This document shows positions 1-8,793 of a stretch of DNA of 64,000 bases, piece after piece. The notes under the pieces are model-generated. The model ran no database searches. It worked only from the letters and a program-made list of their open reading frames with translations, and had not been told where the DNA came from. How positions within the stretch are numbered: position 1 is the stretch's first letter; every line of letters starts with the position of its first letter. A program made the position numbers and the translations under genes. The stretch lies in contig CBDDLR010000001.1 of NCBI GenBank assembly GCA_965230765.1, positions 682,001 to 746,000 on the forward strand, in the 5' to 3' direction. Source of the DNA: Sunxiuqinia sp965230765. Its GTDB lineage: Bacteria > Bacteroidota > Bacteroidia > Bacteroidales > Prolixibacteraceae.

Positions 1-1173
1 GATTTTTTTAACGCACGGATAAAAATTGAGGGAACAATTTGGGCTGGGAATGTTGAAATCCATCAAAAATCTTCGGATTGGAACCGACACAAACATGATA
101 AGGATGCAGCTTACGACAATGTAATTTTACAGGTAGTTTTAGACGACGACCAAACGGCAAAAAATACCAAAGGGGAAACAGTTTCAACAGCGGTCATCAA
201 CTACCCTGTACATTTGGAAACGAATTACCTTGAACTGCTGAAATCCAAAAGCTGGATTTCATGTGCAGACAGGTTTAGTGAGGCTGACTTGATGGAGATG
301 CGCCTTTGGTTTCATTCGCTGATGATCGAGCGGCTTCAGCAAAAAACAGGGGAAATAGTTGAACGGCTGGAGCTAAACCAAAACGACTGGAACGAAACGT
401 TCTATCAGTTTCTTGCCCGTAATTTTGGATTTAAAACCAACGCCCTCTCTTTTGAAATGCTCACCAGGGCTGTGCCTTTATCCATTTTAGCAAAACATAA
501 AAACAATCTTTTTCAACTGGAAGCTTTGTTATTCGGAACTGCTGGATTACTCAATGAAGAATTGCTGGGCGACGACTACTTCCTGGAGTTGCGAAAAGAA
601 TATTCGTTTCTGTACAAAAAATACAAGCTTAAACCCATTGAGAGCCACTTGTGGAAATTCCTGCGCTTACGGCCTGTCAATTTCCCAAGTTTGCGGATCG
701 CACAGTTTGCCCAGTTGATTCATCAATCTACTGCTCTGTTTTCGCACCTGGTGGAATTAGAAAAGCCAAAGCAAATCAAGGAACTATTTACACTGAATGC
801 CTCAGCTTATTGGGACACCCACTATCGTTTTAACAAACTTTCCCCCGAACAAAAGAAACAACTTGGAAGTTCTTCCATCGAAAATATTCTGATCAACACG
901 GTAGTTCCATTTCTATTTGTGTATGGTGACCGTCACAACCAACACCACCTAAAAGACCGGGCACTCGATTTATTGGAAAACCTGAAGCCGGAGAACAATT
1001 CAATCATTAACAGATGGAAGGAAATGGGTGTAAGCGTGCGATCGGCATTTGAAAGCCAGGCACTGATTCAGCTAAAAAATTGTTACTGCAAACCCAAAAA
1101 ATGCTTAAATTGCCACTTAGGAACCAAATTGATCAAAAAAAACGAAGCAAGTGGCCATGACCCAACCCATTAA
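1..1173 (+). CDS. DUF2851 family protein (5' end outside window)
   Basis: The reading frame is open from base 1 (DFFNARIKIEG...), so the gene begins upstream of the window. The TTG at 214 is only an internal codon. Conserved Bacteroidota DUF2851 features are visible: an early W-A-G-N-V-E-I-H segment followed by H-x-H-D-x-D-A-A-Y-x-N-V-I-L, and a C-terminal Cys cluster C-x-C-x4-K-C-x2-C just before the end. The biochemical function of this family is not known to me. The stop overlaps the start of the downstream channel gene by 17 bases, suggesting translational coupling. Family assignment is from memory of the motif pattern, and the role is unknown. Confidence 0.8.
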   Translation, partial: DFFNARIKIEGTIWAGNVEIHQKSSDWNRHKHDKDAAYDNVILQVVLDDDQTAKNTKGETVSTAVINYPVHLETNYLELLKSKSWISCADRFSEADLMEMRLWFHSLMIERLQQKTGEIVERLELNQNDWNETFYQFLARNFGFKTNALSFEMLTRAVPLSILAKHKNNLFQLEALLFGTAGLLNEELLGDDYFLELRKEYSFLYKKYKLKPIESHLWKFLRLRPVNFPSLRIAQFAQLIHQSTALFSHLVELEKPKQIKELFTLNASAYWDTHYRFNKLSPEQKKQLGSSSIENILINTVVPFLFVYGDRHNQHHLKDRALDLLENLKPENNSIINRWKEMGVSVRSAFESQALIQLKNCYCKPKKCLNCHLGTKLIKKNEASGHDPTH

Positions 1174-2188
1174 TAAGCTGCAGCAGGTATCCAGAAACAC
1201 AATCCGGTTATCAGTTCTTTTGTTAGTTATTTTAATGCTTTGTGGCACTCTGGGATATATGTACCTGGAAGGCCATAAACCCATTGATGCATTTTTTATG
1301 ACGGTGATTACGATCTCAACCGTTGGATTCAGGGAAGTGCAGCCATTGTCGGACATGGGGAAAATCTTCACCTCTTTATTGATTTTTTTCAGCTTAGGAA
1401 GTTTAGCCTGGGTGGGATCAACTTTTGCGCGTTTTGTTTTTGATGGTGAACTGAAAGAATATTTAAAAACATACAGAGTGGATAAAAAAATTGTCAAACT
1501 TAAAGATCATGCCATCATTATTGGCTATGGGCGAAATGGGGAGCAAGCGGCATTGGAACTGCGGGATCACGGGATTGATTTTGTGGTGATTGACAAACGC
1601 GAAAATGTCATCAGCCGGGTACGCGATGATGCCAGTTTACTCTACATCCGAGGTGATGCCACCCATGAAGAAATTCTTAAGCAAGCGGGAGTTGACAAAG
1701 CACGGGCATTAATTGCAACAACACCAAACGATGCCGACAACGTTTTTGTGACCTTAACCGCCAGGAGCATGAACCCCAGCCTTCGTATTGTTAGCCGTGC
1801 TTCGGAAATGGAGTCCATCATGAAACTGAAACGGGCCGGGGCCACAAATGTGATCATGCCTGAACGCATTGGTGGGCAACGCATGGCCAAACTGATTACA
1901 CAACCTGATGTAGTTGAATTCCTTGAATACATTCTTTTGCAAACCAGTAAAGATGTAAGCCTGGAGGAAATCAGTTGTAACAACATGGCCGATCAGTTTG
2001 TGAACATGCCGATTGAAAAGCTTAAAGAATCGGATACTTCCGGGGTAAATATTATTGGTATTAAAATTAGTGGAGCCAAATATGTTTTCAACCCAGATCC
2101 ACAGCTAACGCTTAGCCGTAGCGACCAGTTGTTCGTACTTGGCAACCCTGAACAGATTAAAGAGTTTAGGCACTCGCTGGAAAGCTGA
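1157..2188 (+). CDS. Two-TM potassium channel with cytosolic TrkA-N/TrkA-C regulatory domains
   Basis: This 343-residue protein has two hydrophobic helices (about residues 15-36 and 77-95) flanking a pore loop. A Rossmann TrkA-N (RCK) domain follows, with the nucleotide motif G-Y-G-R-N-G near residue 122, and then a TrkA-C-like domain. It is probably an inner-membrane K+ channel gated by ligand binding to the RCK domain. The filter reads T55-V-G-F-R59, with Arg where canonical channels have Gly (GYG or GFG), which is unusual and could affect selectivity. The start is taken as the ATG at 1157; a GTG at 1151 is also in frame. It overlaps the end of the DUF2851 gene. Family confidence is high, transport specificity less so. 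Confidence 0.85.
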   Translation: MTQPINKLQQVSRNTIRLSVLLLVILMLCGTLGYMYLEGHKPIDAFFMTVITISTVGFREVQPLSDMGKIFTSLLIFFSLGSLAWVGSTFARFVFDGELKEYLKTYRVDKKIVKLKDHAIIIGYGRNGEQAALELRDHGIDFVVIDKRENVISRVRDDASLLYIRGDATHEEILKQAGVDKARALIATTPNDADNVFVTLTARSMNPSLRIVSRASEMESIMKLKRAGATNVIMPERIGGQRMAKLITQPDVVEFLEYILLQTSKDVSLEEISCNNMADQFVNMPIEKLKESDTSGVNIIGIKISGAKYVFNPDPQLTLSRSDQLFVLGNPEQIKEFRHSLES

Positions 2189-2253
2189 GAAAAGAGGGAA
2201 ACGAGTTACGGGTTGCATGTTACGGATTTTTAGGGCACTCGCTCGACTGACAA

Positions 2254-2434
2254 TCAAATAAAGAATTTGCTAAATTCATTGGATATTCAATTCGGTCTTT
2301 AGCTGAAGTTGTAAACTGCTTGCACAAAGCGAAAGAAAGACTATATATTGATTCTGAAGAGTTTCAAAAGAACTATAAAAAAGGCATTTGACTTAATGAA
2401 TATGCTAATCGCCTTTCAAAAGAGAATCAAATAA
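2254..2434 (+). pseudogene. Remnant of a four-helix-bundle (23S rRNA IVS-type) protein gene
   Basis: Translation from 2254 gives SNKEFAKFIGYSIRSLAEV... up to SEEFQKNYKK. After a run of six A followed by GG at 2377-2384 the frame ends at TGA 2389. Reading one base later continues as KAFDLMNMLIAFQKRIK and stops at 2432-2434. The two parts together match the C-terminal half of the small four-helix-bundle proteins once called 23S rRNA intervening-sequence proteins: the E-F-x2-F-x2-A/S-x-G-S-x2-E segment, then E-E-F, then L-x2-L-I-x2-F-x3-I-K. The usual N-terminal helix (about 60 residues) is absent. The gene is therefore truncated and frameshifted. Confidence 0.6.
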
Positions 2435-2515
2435 AATTACTTTCAACTCCCATCTTCCTGCTTCCATCTGTCAAAAAAACAACCTTGTTTTTTGATGATT
2501 TTATTTCTCTAATCT

Positions 2516-2544
2516 TTTGTTTTCAAGAATTTTAATTACTTTTG
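2516..2544 (+). promoter_or_regulatory. Predicted promoter for rpsO
   Basis: TTTG at 2516-2519 and TACTTTTG at 2537-2544 are separated by 17 bases, fitting the Bacteroidota consensus TTTG / TAnnTTTG. The implied transcript start leaves a leader of about 80 nt before the rpsO ATG. Confidence 0.55.
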
Positions 2545-2631
2545 CGCTGGTTTTAAAAATTAATTTTAAACCGTTGTTATTGAAAGCGATGCTGCGGTTT
2601 AAACATTGTATCACAATTAAGAAAGAAAAGA

Positions 2632-2901
2632 ATGTATTTAACTACAGAGAAAAAACAAGAGTTTTTTGAAAAGTTTGGAAAAGATGCGAAAGACACTGGC
2701 TCAACAGAAGGGCAAATCGCATTGTTCTCATTTCGCATTGCTCACTTAACAGAGCATTTGAAGAAAAACAAAAAAGACTACAGCACACAGCGTGCTTTGA
2801 TTAAGTTGGTAGGTAAACGACGCAGCCTGCTCGACTACCTGAAAAGAAAAGACATCGAACGCTACCGTGCAATTATTAAAGAATTGAAATTACGTCGATA
2901 A
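2632..2901 (+). CDS. rpsO: 30S ribosomal protein S15
   Basis: This 89-residue protein has the family's normal length. It contains the S15 core D-T-G-S-T-E-G-Q-I-A near residue 22, H-L-T-E-H-L-K-x-N-K-K-D-Y-S-T near 40, and L-V-G-K-R-R-S-L-L-D-Y-L-K near 63. It binds the central domain of 16S rRNA in the small subunit. The rpsO-pnp order seen here is a widely conserved pairing, but a hairpin terminator lies between the two genes, so pnp may be expressed partly from its own start or by read-through. Confidence 0.98.
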   Translation: MYLTTEKKQEFFEKFGKDAKDTGSTEGQIALFSFRIAHLTEHLKKNKKDYSTQRALIKLVGKRRSLLDYLKRKDIERYRAIIKELKLRR

Positions 2902-2913
2902 AAAATTTAAGGG

Positions 2914-2942
2914 AAAGGGCAATGGTTTCATTGCCTTTTCTT
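2914..2942 (+). terminator. Hairpin terminator after rpsO
   Basis: Arms GGCAATG (2918-2924) and CATTGCC (2929-2935) with loop GTTT, extended by flanking A and T runs, lie 17 bases after the rpsO stop. Confidence 0.7.
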
Positions 2943-3009
2943 ATTTTTGAAAATCCTCACCACCAAACGATTAAGTTCAAATTGTTAAATTTTATTTGAA
3001 AAATTGATT

Positions 3010-5256
3010 ATGATTCAAGCAATTACTAAAACAATTGACCTTGGTGACGGCCGTACAATCTCTATTGAGACCGGTCGTTTGGCAAAGCAAGCCGACGGGG
3101 CAGTTGTTGTAAAAAGTGGCAATACCATGTTGCTTGCAACAGTGGTTTCTGCCAAAGAAGCAAGAGAAGATGTTGATTTTATGCCGGTATCTGTTGATTA
3201 CCGCGAAAAATTTTCTGCTGCGGGTCGTTTCCCTGGTGGATTTTTGAAGCGCGAAGCTCGCCCTTCAGATGAGGAAATTCTTGTAGCCCGATTAGTAGAC
3301 AGGGCTATTCGTCCACTTTTCCCAGATGATTATCATGCAGAAACTGCCGTGATGATCAGCCTTATTTCTTATGATGAAGAAGTTATGGCCGACTCGTTGG
3401 CCGGTTTGGCAGCATCTGCAGCAATTGCTGTTTCCGATGTCCCATTTGTAGCTCCAATTTCAGAAGTTCGTGTTGCACGATTGGATGGCAAATTCATTGT
3501 TAACCCAAGCAGTGCTCAATTAGCCGATTCTGATATTGATATTATGGTGGCTGCATCATACGAAAACATCATGATGGTTGAAGGTGAAATGGACGAGGTT
3601 TCTGAAGAAGAAATGTTAGAAGCCATTAAAGTTGCTCACGAAGCCATTAAAGTTCACTGTAAAGCTCAGGAAGAAATGGCTGCAGAGGTTGGCGTTGTAA
3701 AACGTGAATACTGCCATGAAGTGAACAACGAAGAGTTGAAAGAAAAAGTAACATCTGAAACGTATCAGGCATGTTACGATATTGCCAAGCAGCAAATTAC
3801 GGACAAACAGCTTCGCCTGGATTCTTTTGCAAAGATTGTTGATGACTTTGTAGAGAAGTACCTGGAAGAGAATGCTGACAATGAAGAAATCGATCTGGCA
3901 CAGGATGAAATGCTGATCCGCCGCTACTACCACAAAGTAGAAGGTGAAGCCATGCGCCGCATGATCCTTGACGAAGGCATTCGTTTAGATGGTCGTAAAA
4001 CCGATGAAATTCGTCCAATTTGGGGCGAAGTAGACTACTTGCCAGGATCACATGGTTCTGCAATTTTCACCCGTGGTGAAACTCAATCACTTTCATCGAT
4101 TACACTTGGCACAAAACTGGACATTAAAAAAATTGATAATGTTACTTACCAGGGAACCGAAAGCTTCCTGTTACATTATAATTTTCCTCCATTTTGTGTA
4201 GGCGATCCAAAAACACCTCGTGGTTTAGGACGTCGTGAAATTGGACATGGGAACCTTGCTTTCCGTGCACTGAAAAAAATGATCCCGGAAGATTTCCCTT
4301 ATGTAGTTCGTGTTGTATCTGACATATTGGAATCAAACGGATCGTCATCGATGGCTACCGTTTGTGCAGGTACCATGTGTATGCTAGATGCAGGGATGAA
4401 TATGAAGCGTCCTGTTTCCGGTATTGCCATGGGGTTAATTACCGATAAAGACTCAGATAAATTTGCAGTTCTTTCAGACATTTTGGGCGATGAAGACCAC
4501 CTTGGAGATATGGACTTCAAAGTAACAGGTACTGAAAAAGGTATCACTGCTACTCAAATGGATATTAAGGTTGATGGACTTTCTTATGAAGTGTTGACTC
4601 AAGCATTGATGCAGGCAAAAGAAGGCCGTGAGCACATTCTAGGTAAAATCCTTGAGGTTATTCCAGAGCCACGCGAGGATTACAAACCAAATGTTCCACG
4701 TGTTGAAACCATGCAGATCCCAAAAGATATGATTGGACCTATTATTGGGCCTGGTGGTAAAAACATTCAACAGATGCAGGAAGAAACCAATACCGTTATT
4801 GTTATTGAAGAAATTGATGACTATGGCGTTGTTGAAATTTCCGGAATTAATAAAGATGCACTTGAAGCAGCAAAAGAACGCATCAAGCGCATTACTGCCC
4901 TTCCTGAAAAAGGTGAAACTTATACTGGCAAAGTTAAGAACATCACTACTTTTGGTGCATTTATTGAAATCCTTCCTGGCAAAGAAGGTCTGCTTCACAT
5001 CTCTGAAATTACCTGGGAACGTCTTGTAAATGTTGAAGATGTTCTTAAAGTTGGTGACGATATAGAAGTTAAACTATTGGACATTGACCGTGATGGTAAA
5101 CTGAAACTTTCACGCAAAGTTTTATTGGAGAAGCCAGAAGGTTATGTAGAACGTGAGCGTACTGATCGTCGTCCTCCACGCCGCGATAACAATCGTGATG
5201 GCAGAGACCGCCGTGACAACAACCGTCCTCGCCCACCAAGGGAAAAAAGAGACTAA
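3010..5256 (+). CDS. pnp: Polynucleotide phosphorylase (PNPase)
   Basis: This 748-residue 3'-5' exoribonuclease uses phosphate to degrade RNA in the cytoplasm and is a core RNA-decay enzyme. Domains in order are RNase PH 1, the alpha-helical linker, RNase PH 2 (S-S-S-M-A-T-V-C-A-G-T), a KH domain with G-P-G-G-K-N near residue 581, an S1 domain from about residue 636 (Y-T-G-K-V-K-N-I-T-T-F-G-A-F), and an Arg/Asp/Pro-rich tail from about 718 that is likely disordered and RNA-binding. ATG 3010 is preferred over the in-frame TTG at 3004. The gene follows rpsO and is closed by a strong terminator at 5270-5294. Confidence 0.98.
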   Translation: MIQAITKTIDLGDGRTISIETGRLAKQADGAVVVKSGNTMLLATVVSAKEAREDVDFMPVSVDYREKFSAAGRFPGGFLKREARPSDEEILVARLVDRAIRPLFPDDYHAETAVMISLISYDEEVMADSLAGLAASAAIAVSDVPFVAPISEVRVARLDGKFIVNPSSAQLADSDIDIMVAASYENIMMVEGEMDEVSEEEMLEAIKVAHEAIKVHCKAQEEMAAEVGVVKREYCHEVNNEELKEKVTSETYQACYDIAKQQITDKQLRLDSFAKIVDDFVEKYLEENADNEEIDLAQDEMLIRRYYHKVEGEAMRRMILDEGIRLDGRKTDEIRPIWGEVDYLPGSHGSAIFTRGETQSLSSITLGTKLDIKKIDNVTYQGTESFLLHYNFPPFCVGDPKTPRGLGRREIGHGNLAFRALKKMIPEDFPYVVRVVSDILESNGSSSMATVCAGTMCMLDAGMNMKRPVSGIAMGLITDKDSDKFAVLSDILGDEDHLGDMDFKVTGTEKGITATQMDIKVDGLSYEVLTQALMQAKEGREHILGKILEVIPEPREDYKPNVPRVETMQIPKDMIGPIIGPGGKNIQQMQEETNTVIVIEEIDDYGVVEISGINKDALEAAKERIKRITALPEKGETYTGKVKNITTFGAFIEILPGKEGLLHISEITWERLVNVEDVLKVGDDIEVKLLDIDRDGKLKLSRKVLLEKPEGYVERERTDRRPPRRDNNRDGRDRRDNNRPRPPREKRD

Positions 5257-5269
5257 CATATATAATTAA

Positions 5270-5294
5270 ATGCCCGCTCAGTCGGGCATTTTTT
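5270..5294 (+). terminator. Hairpin terminator after pnp
   Basis: ATGCCCG (5270-5276), loop CTCAGT, CGGGCAT (5283-5289), then a T run. It lies 14 bases after the pnp stop. Confidence 0.85.
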
Positions 5295-5314
5295 CATTTC
5301 AATAAATAGATAAC

Positions 5315-5800
5315 ATGGGTGATTGGTCTGAAAAAATAACTCAAAACATTGAAGAACAACTTAAAGGGATCCGGGATAAGGATTTGCGCTTTTTTCGTAT
5401 TGAAGAATTTTTCAGAATGACCAGGCGTGTAGACGAATACGCTTCAAGCTGCCGGGATTGCAATTCATTCAAATATGAGATTGAAAAAATCTCGGATGAT
5501 GTTTCAAAAGCTGTGAAATATCCGGGCAGAAACAGGATCCGGTTCGATCGACTGCAAGGGAAACTGGCAAAACACATGCGCAAAGCTCATGGATTTTACC
5601 CCCCTTTTTATTTTACTTACCTGCTGTCAGCCAGTTATGCTTTTTCAGCATCAGCAGCTGCCATCTTGCTAAGCCTTATTTTGCCTGCGTCCTATCGCTG
5701 GTTTATAATTATCCCCGCGTTTATCCTGGGATTGATTACTGGCAACCTAATTGGGGCAAAAAAAGATGCCAAGGTCAGAAATAACCAAAAACTTTTGTAA
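5315..5800 (+). CDS. Hypothetical two-TM membrane protein
   Basis: I do not recognise a named family for this 161-residue protein. It has a charged N-terminal region with a C-R-D-C pair near residue 47 and predicted helices. Two hydrophobic segments follow in the last third (about residues 97-125 and 130-150), ending in a basic tail. This suggests a soluble N-terminal domain anchored in the inner membrane. The ATG at 5315 follows the pnp terminator by 20 bases and no clear promoter is visible, so expression may depend on read-through. Coding status is likely because the frame is long and uninterrupted and its composition matches its neighbours. Confidence 0.7.
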   Translation: MGDWSEKITQNIEEQLKGIRDKDLRFFRIEEFFRMTRRVDEYASSCRDCNSFKYEIEKISDDVSKAVKYPGRNRIRFDRLQGKLAKHMRKAHGFYPPFYFTYLLSASYAFSASAAAILLSLILPASYRWFIIIPAFILGLITGNLIGAKKDAKVRNNQKLL

Positions 5801-5876
5801 TTCAAACATTTCTCACCATACAGATAGTTTGACTTTATTATATTTGAAACACTTACAACAAATCAAATTATCTAAA

Positions 5877-7979
5877 ATGAAAAATTTTATTTTCCTTTTT
5901 GCAATTCTGTTTATGATTTCTTGTGCTGATCAATCGATTAAGTATCCGGTTACTCAAAAAGAAGATGTGAAAGACACATACTTTGAAACCGAAGTTGAAG
6001 ACCCATATCGCTGGTTGGAAGATGATAATTCTGAAGAAACAGCTGAATGGGTGAAGGCCCAAAATGAAGTTACTTTTGGCTATTTGGAGACCTTGCCCAA
6101 TCGTGATAAAATCAAGCAACGCCTCACGGAGTTGATGGACTACCCAAAGTATGGAATCCCGTTCAAAAAAGCCGGGAAATACTTTTTCTTTAAGAATGAC
6201 GGCCTACAAAACCAAAGCGTACTTTACATGACCGAGACGCTTGATGGAGAACCTAAAGTAGTGCTTGATCCAAACACGTTATCAGAAGACGGAACAGTAG
6301 CTTACTCTGGTGGAAAAATTTCAGAGGATGGGAAATACCTGGTATATAAAATCTCCCGCTCAGGATCTGACTGGAATGAAATATTTGTGAAAAATATTGA
6401 AACCGGGGAGATGCTTGAAGACCATATTATGTGGGTGAAATTTTCAGCAGTAAGCTGGTACGAAGATGGGTTTTATTACTGTGGCTACGATAAACCTGAG
6501 GAAGGAAGCGAACTCTCAAAAGCCAATGAATTCCATAAAGTTTACTACCACAAACTGGGAACCTCTCAGGCAGAAGATCAATTGATCCACCATGACAAGG
6601 AACACCCAAAGCGCAATCATGGTGCAGGCGTTACCGATGATCAACGGTTCATGACCTTATATGCAAGCGAGGGAACATCAGGCAATTCTATGAAAATTAA
6701 AGATCTCTCTAAAAAAGGAGCTGATTATTTAACCATCATGGAAAGTTTTGAATACGATTTCAGCCTAATGGAGAACATCAAAGACGACCTGTATATTTTA
6801 ACCAACTATAAAGCCCCAAAATACCGTTTAATCAAAATCGACATTAATAAACCGAATGAGAAAGACTGGGTCGATATCATTCCTGAAAAAGAAAATGTAC
6901 TGGAATCGGTATCATTTGTTGGTGGAAAAATTGTGGCACAATACATGAAAGATGCCTGGAGCAAGGTTGAAGTATTTGAATACGACGGCACTTTTTCACA
7001 TGCCATTGAATTGCCAGGAATTGGAACAGCCGGATCTTTCTCAGGGAAAAAGGAAGACCCAGTTGCATTTTACAGCTATACCTCATTCAACACCCCTGGA
7101 GAGATTTATAAATACGATTTTGAAACTGGGAAATCAAGCCTTCATTATCGCCCAGAAGTAAAATTCAACCCGGATGATTTCGTTGTAAAACAAGAGTTCT
7201 ACGAATCAAAAGATGGTACGAAAGTCCCCATGTTTATTGTACACAAAAAAGGTGTTGAGTTAAACGGGGAAAACCCAACCTTGCTGTATGCTTATGGTGG
7301 TTTTAACATCAGTTTAACCCCAAGTTTCTCAACCACTCGTGTGGTTTTCATTGAGAATGGTGGCGTATTTGCCATGCCAAACCTTAGGGGTGGAGGTGAA
7401 TACGGAGAAAAATGGCACAAAGCCGGGACCAAGCTTCAAAAACAAAATGTATTTGACGACTTCATAGCTGCTGCTGAATACCTAATCGATAAAAAGTATA
7501 CAAATAATGATAAGCTGGCAATTTTCGGAGGTTCAAATGGTGGCTTGTTAGTTGGCGCAGTTACCAACCAGCGTCCTGATCTTTACAAAGTTGCATTGCC
7601 CGCAGTGGGAGTTATGGACATGCTTCGTTTCCATAAATTCACTATTGGCTGGGCCTGGGCTGGCGACTATGGCACGAGTGAAGACAGCAAAGAAATGTTT
7701 GAATACTTGTATGGATATTCCCCATACCACAATATCAAAGCTGGAACTGAATACCCTGCTGTTATGGTAACTACTGCCGATCATGACGACCGTGTTGTGC
7801 CGGCACACTCCTTTAAATACATTGCACGTCTTCAGGAAATGCAGGCAGGGAAAGCGCCAGTTCTTATTCGCATTGGGGTTAAAGCCGGACACGGAGCTGG
7901 AAAACCAACTTCAAAAGTGATTGAAGAATATGCAGACAAATGGACATTTATGTTTCACCACTTGGGTGTAAAAATGTAA
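5877..7979 (+). CDS. Prolyl oligopeptidase (S9A family), lipoprotein
   Basis: This 700-residue serine peptidase should cleave short peptides after proline. The signal peptide ends in the lipobox M-I-S-C (Cys16), so it is probably a periplasmic or surface lipoprotein rather than cytosolic. An N-terminal beta-propeller region is followed by an alpha/beta-hydrolase domain with catalytic Ser553 in G-G-S-N-G-G, Asp in D-H-D-D-R-V-V (637-638) and His672 in A-G-H-G-A-G. The frame stays open upstream to 5751, but the ATG at 5877 is chosen because it creates the signal peptide. A TATATTTG -7-like element lies at 5839-5846; no well-spaced -33 element was found. Confidence 0.95.
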   Translation: MKNFIFLFAILFMISCADQSIKYPVTQKEDVKDTYFETEVEDPYRWLEDDNSEETAEWVKAQNEVTFGYLETLPNRDKIKQRLTELMDYPKYGIPFKKAGKYFFFKNDGLQNQSVLYMTETLDGEPKVVLDPNTLSEDGTVAYSGGKISEDGKYLVYKISRSGSDWNEIFVKNIETGEMLEDHIMWVKFSAVSWYEDGFYYCGYDKPEEGSELSKANEFHKVYYHKLGTSQAEDQLIHHDKEHPKRNHGAGVTDDQRFMTLYASEGTSGNSMKIKDLSKKGADYLTIMESFEYDFSLMENIKDDLYILTNYKAPKYRLIKIDINKPNEKDWVDIIPEKENVLESVSFVGGKIVAQYMKDAWSKVEVFEYDGTFSHAIELPGIGTAGSFSGKKEDPVAFYSYTSFNTPGEIYKYDFETGKSSLHYRPEVKFNPDDFVVKQEFYESKDGTKVPMFIVHKKGVELNGENPTLLYAYGGFNISLTPSFSTTRVVFIENGGVFAMPNLRGGGEYGEKWHKAGTKLQKQNVFDDFIAAAEYLIDKKYTNNDKLAIFGGSNGGLLVGAVTNQRPDLYKVALPAVGVMDMLRFHKFTIGWAWAGDYGTSEDSKEMFEYLYGYSPYHNIKAGTEYPAVMVTTADHDDRVVPAHSFKYIARLQEMQAGKAPVLIRIGVKAGHGAGKPTSKVIEEYADKWTFMFHHLGVKM

Positions 7980-8018
7980 AAGCCGAACAAACAAATCATA
8001 ATTAAATATTGTATTTTT

Positions 8019-8056
8019 AATCCCGGAGAAAACCAATCTCCGGGATTTTCTTTTTT
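8019..8056 (+). terminator. Strong hairpin terminator abutting the next start codon
   Basis: AATCCCGGAGA (8019-8029), loop AAACCAA, TCTCCGGGATT (8037-8047), then TTCTTTTTT. It ends two bases before the ATG of the deoxynucleoside kinase gene at 8059. Confidence 0.85.
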
Positions 8057-8058
8057 AG

Positions 8059-8697
8059 ATGGATATCAATTATTTAGTCATTGAGGGAAACATTGGTTCA
8101 GGAAAAACAAGCCTGGCAAACATGCTTGCTGAAGAATTTCAGGCAAAAGCGGTACTGGAAGGATTTGGTGAAAACCCCTTTCTTCCAAAATTCTATGAAA
8201 ACCAGGATAAATATGCTTTTCCCCTGGAAATGTCGTTCTTAGCCGACCGTTACAATCAGTTAAACAGGAACATTCGTGATTTTGAGCTGTTTAGTTCATT
8301 CGTGGTTTCTGACTATTATTTTATGAAATCGCTCATTTTTGCGCAAAACACCCTGCCCGATGCTGAATATCAATTGTACCAGCGATTTTTTAACATTGTT
8401 TACGAAAAATTGCCACGCCCTGATTTGTATGTTTACCTTCATCAGGATGTATACAACTTGTTAAAAAACATAGAAAAAAGAGGACGCTCTTATGAGCAAA
8501 AAATGGATCCGGCTTACCTTGAAAAGATTTGCGATGGATACTTCCGTTTTTTTAATCAACAAAAAGATTTTCCAATCTTGGTAATCGACACCAATCATAT
8601 AGATTTTATAGCCAACAAAAATGATTATAACCGTCTGAAAGAATTGATCTTTAAACACGAGTATCAGATGGGGATTAACAGGGTTTTGATGGATTAA
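8059..8697 (+). CDS. Deoxynucleoside kinase
   Basis: This 212-residue enzyme phosphorylates deoxynucleosides in the salvage pathway, in the cytoplasm. The P-loop G-N-I-G-S-G-K-T spans residues 10-17, and the lid-type motif R-G-R-S-Y-E lies near residue 141. Length fits the bacterial dNK/dGK-dAK family. The exact base preference cannot be read from the sequence. The start is forced because only nine residues precede the P-loop. The gene sits directly behind a strong terminator, so its own transcription signals must overlap that hairpin or it depends on read-through. A separate thymidine kinase is encoded at 49953-50525. Confidence 0.9.
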   Translation: MDINYLVIEGNIGSGKTSLANMLAEEFQAKAVLEGFGENPFLPKFYENQDKYAFPLEMSFLADRYNQLNRNIRDFELFSSFVVSDYYFMKSLIFAQNTLPDAEYQLYQRFFNIVYEKLPRPDLYVYLHQDVYNLLKNIEKRGRSYEQKMDPAYLEKICDGYFRFFNQQKDFPILVIDTNHIDFIANKNDYNRLKELIFKHEYQMGINRVLMD

Positions 8698-8736
8698 AAA
8701 AGTAGGTTTAATACTTTTATTTCACTAAAACATTCT

Positions 8737-8744
8737 TAATTTTG
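8737..8744 (+). promoter_or_regulatory. -7 element upstream of the TPR lipoprotein
   Basis: TAATTTTG matches TAnnTTTG. A transcript from here would start near 8750, which supports the ATG at 8794 over the one at 8749. No exact TTTG -33 element was found; ACTTTTAT lies in about the right place. Confidence 0.4.
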
Positions 8745-8793
8745 TTGCATGATGTGGAAATTAAATAAAAATCAATATTCAAATACTTTCGAC

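Noticed and set aside
214..1173. DUF2851 gene starting at the TTG at 214
   Set aside because: Conserved DUF2851 residues are encoded upstream back to base 1, so the gene is simply cut by the window edge.
5751..5876. Upstream extension of the prolyl oligopeptidase frame overlapping the preceding gene
   Set aside because: The signal peptide and lipobox begin at 5877.
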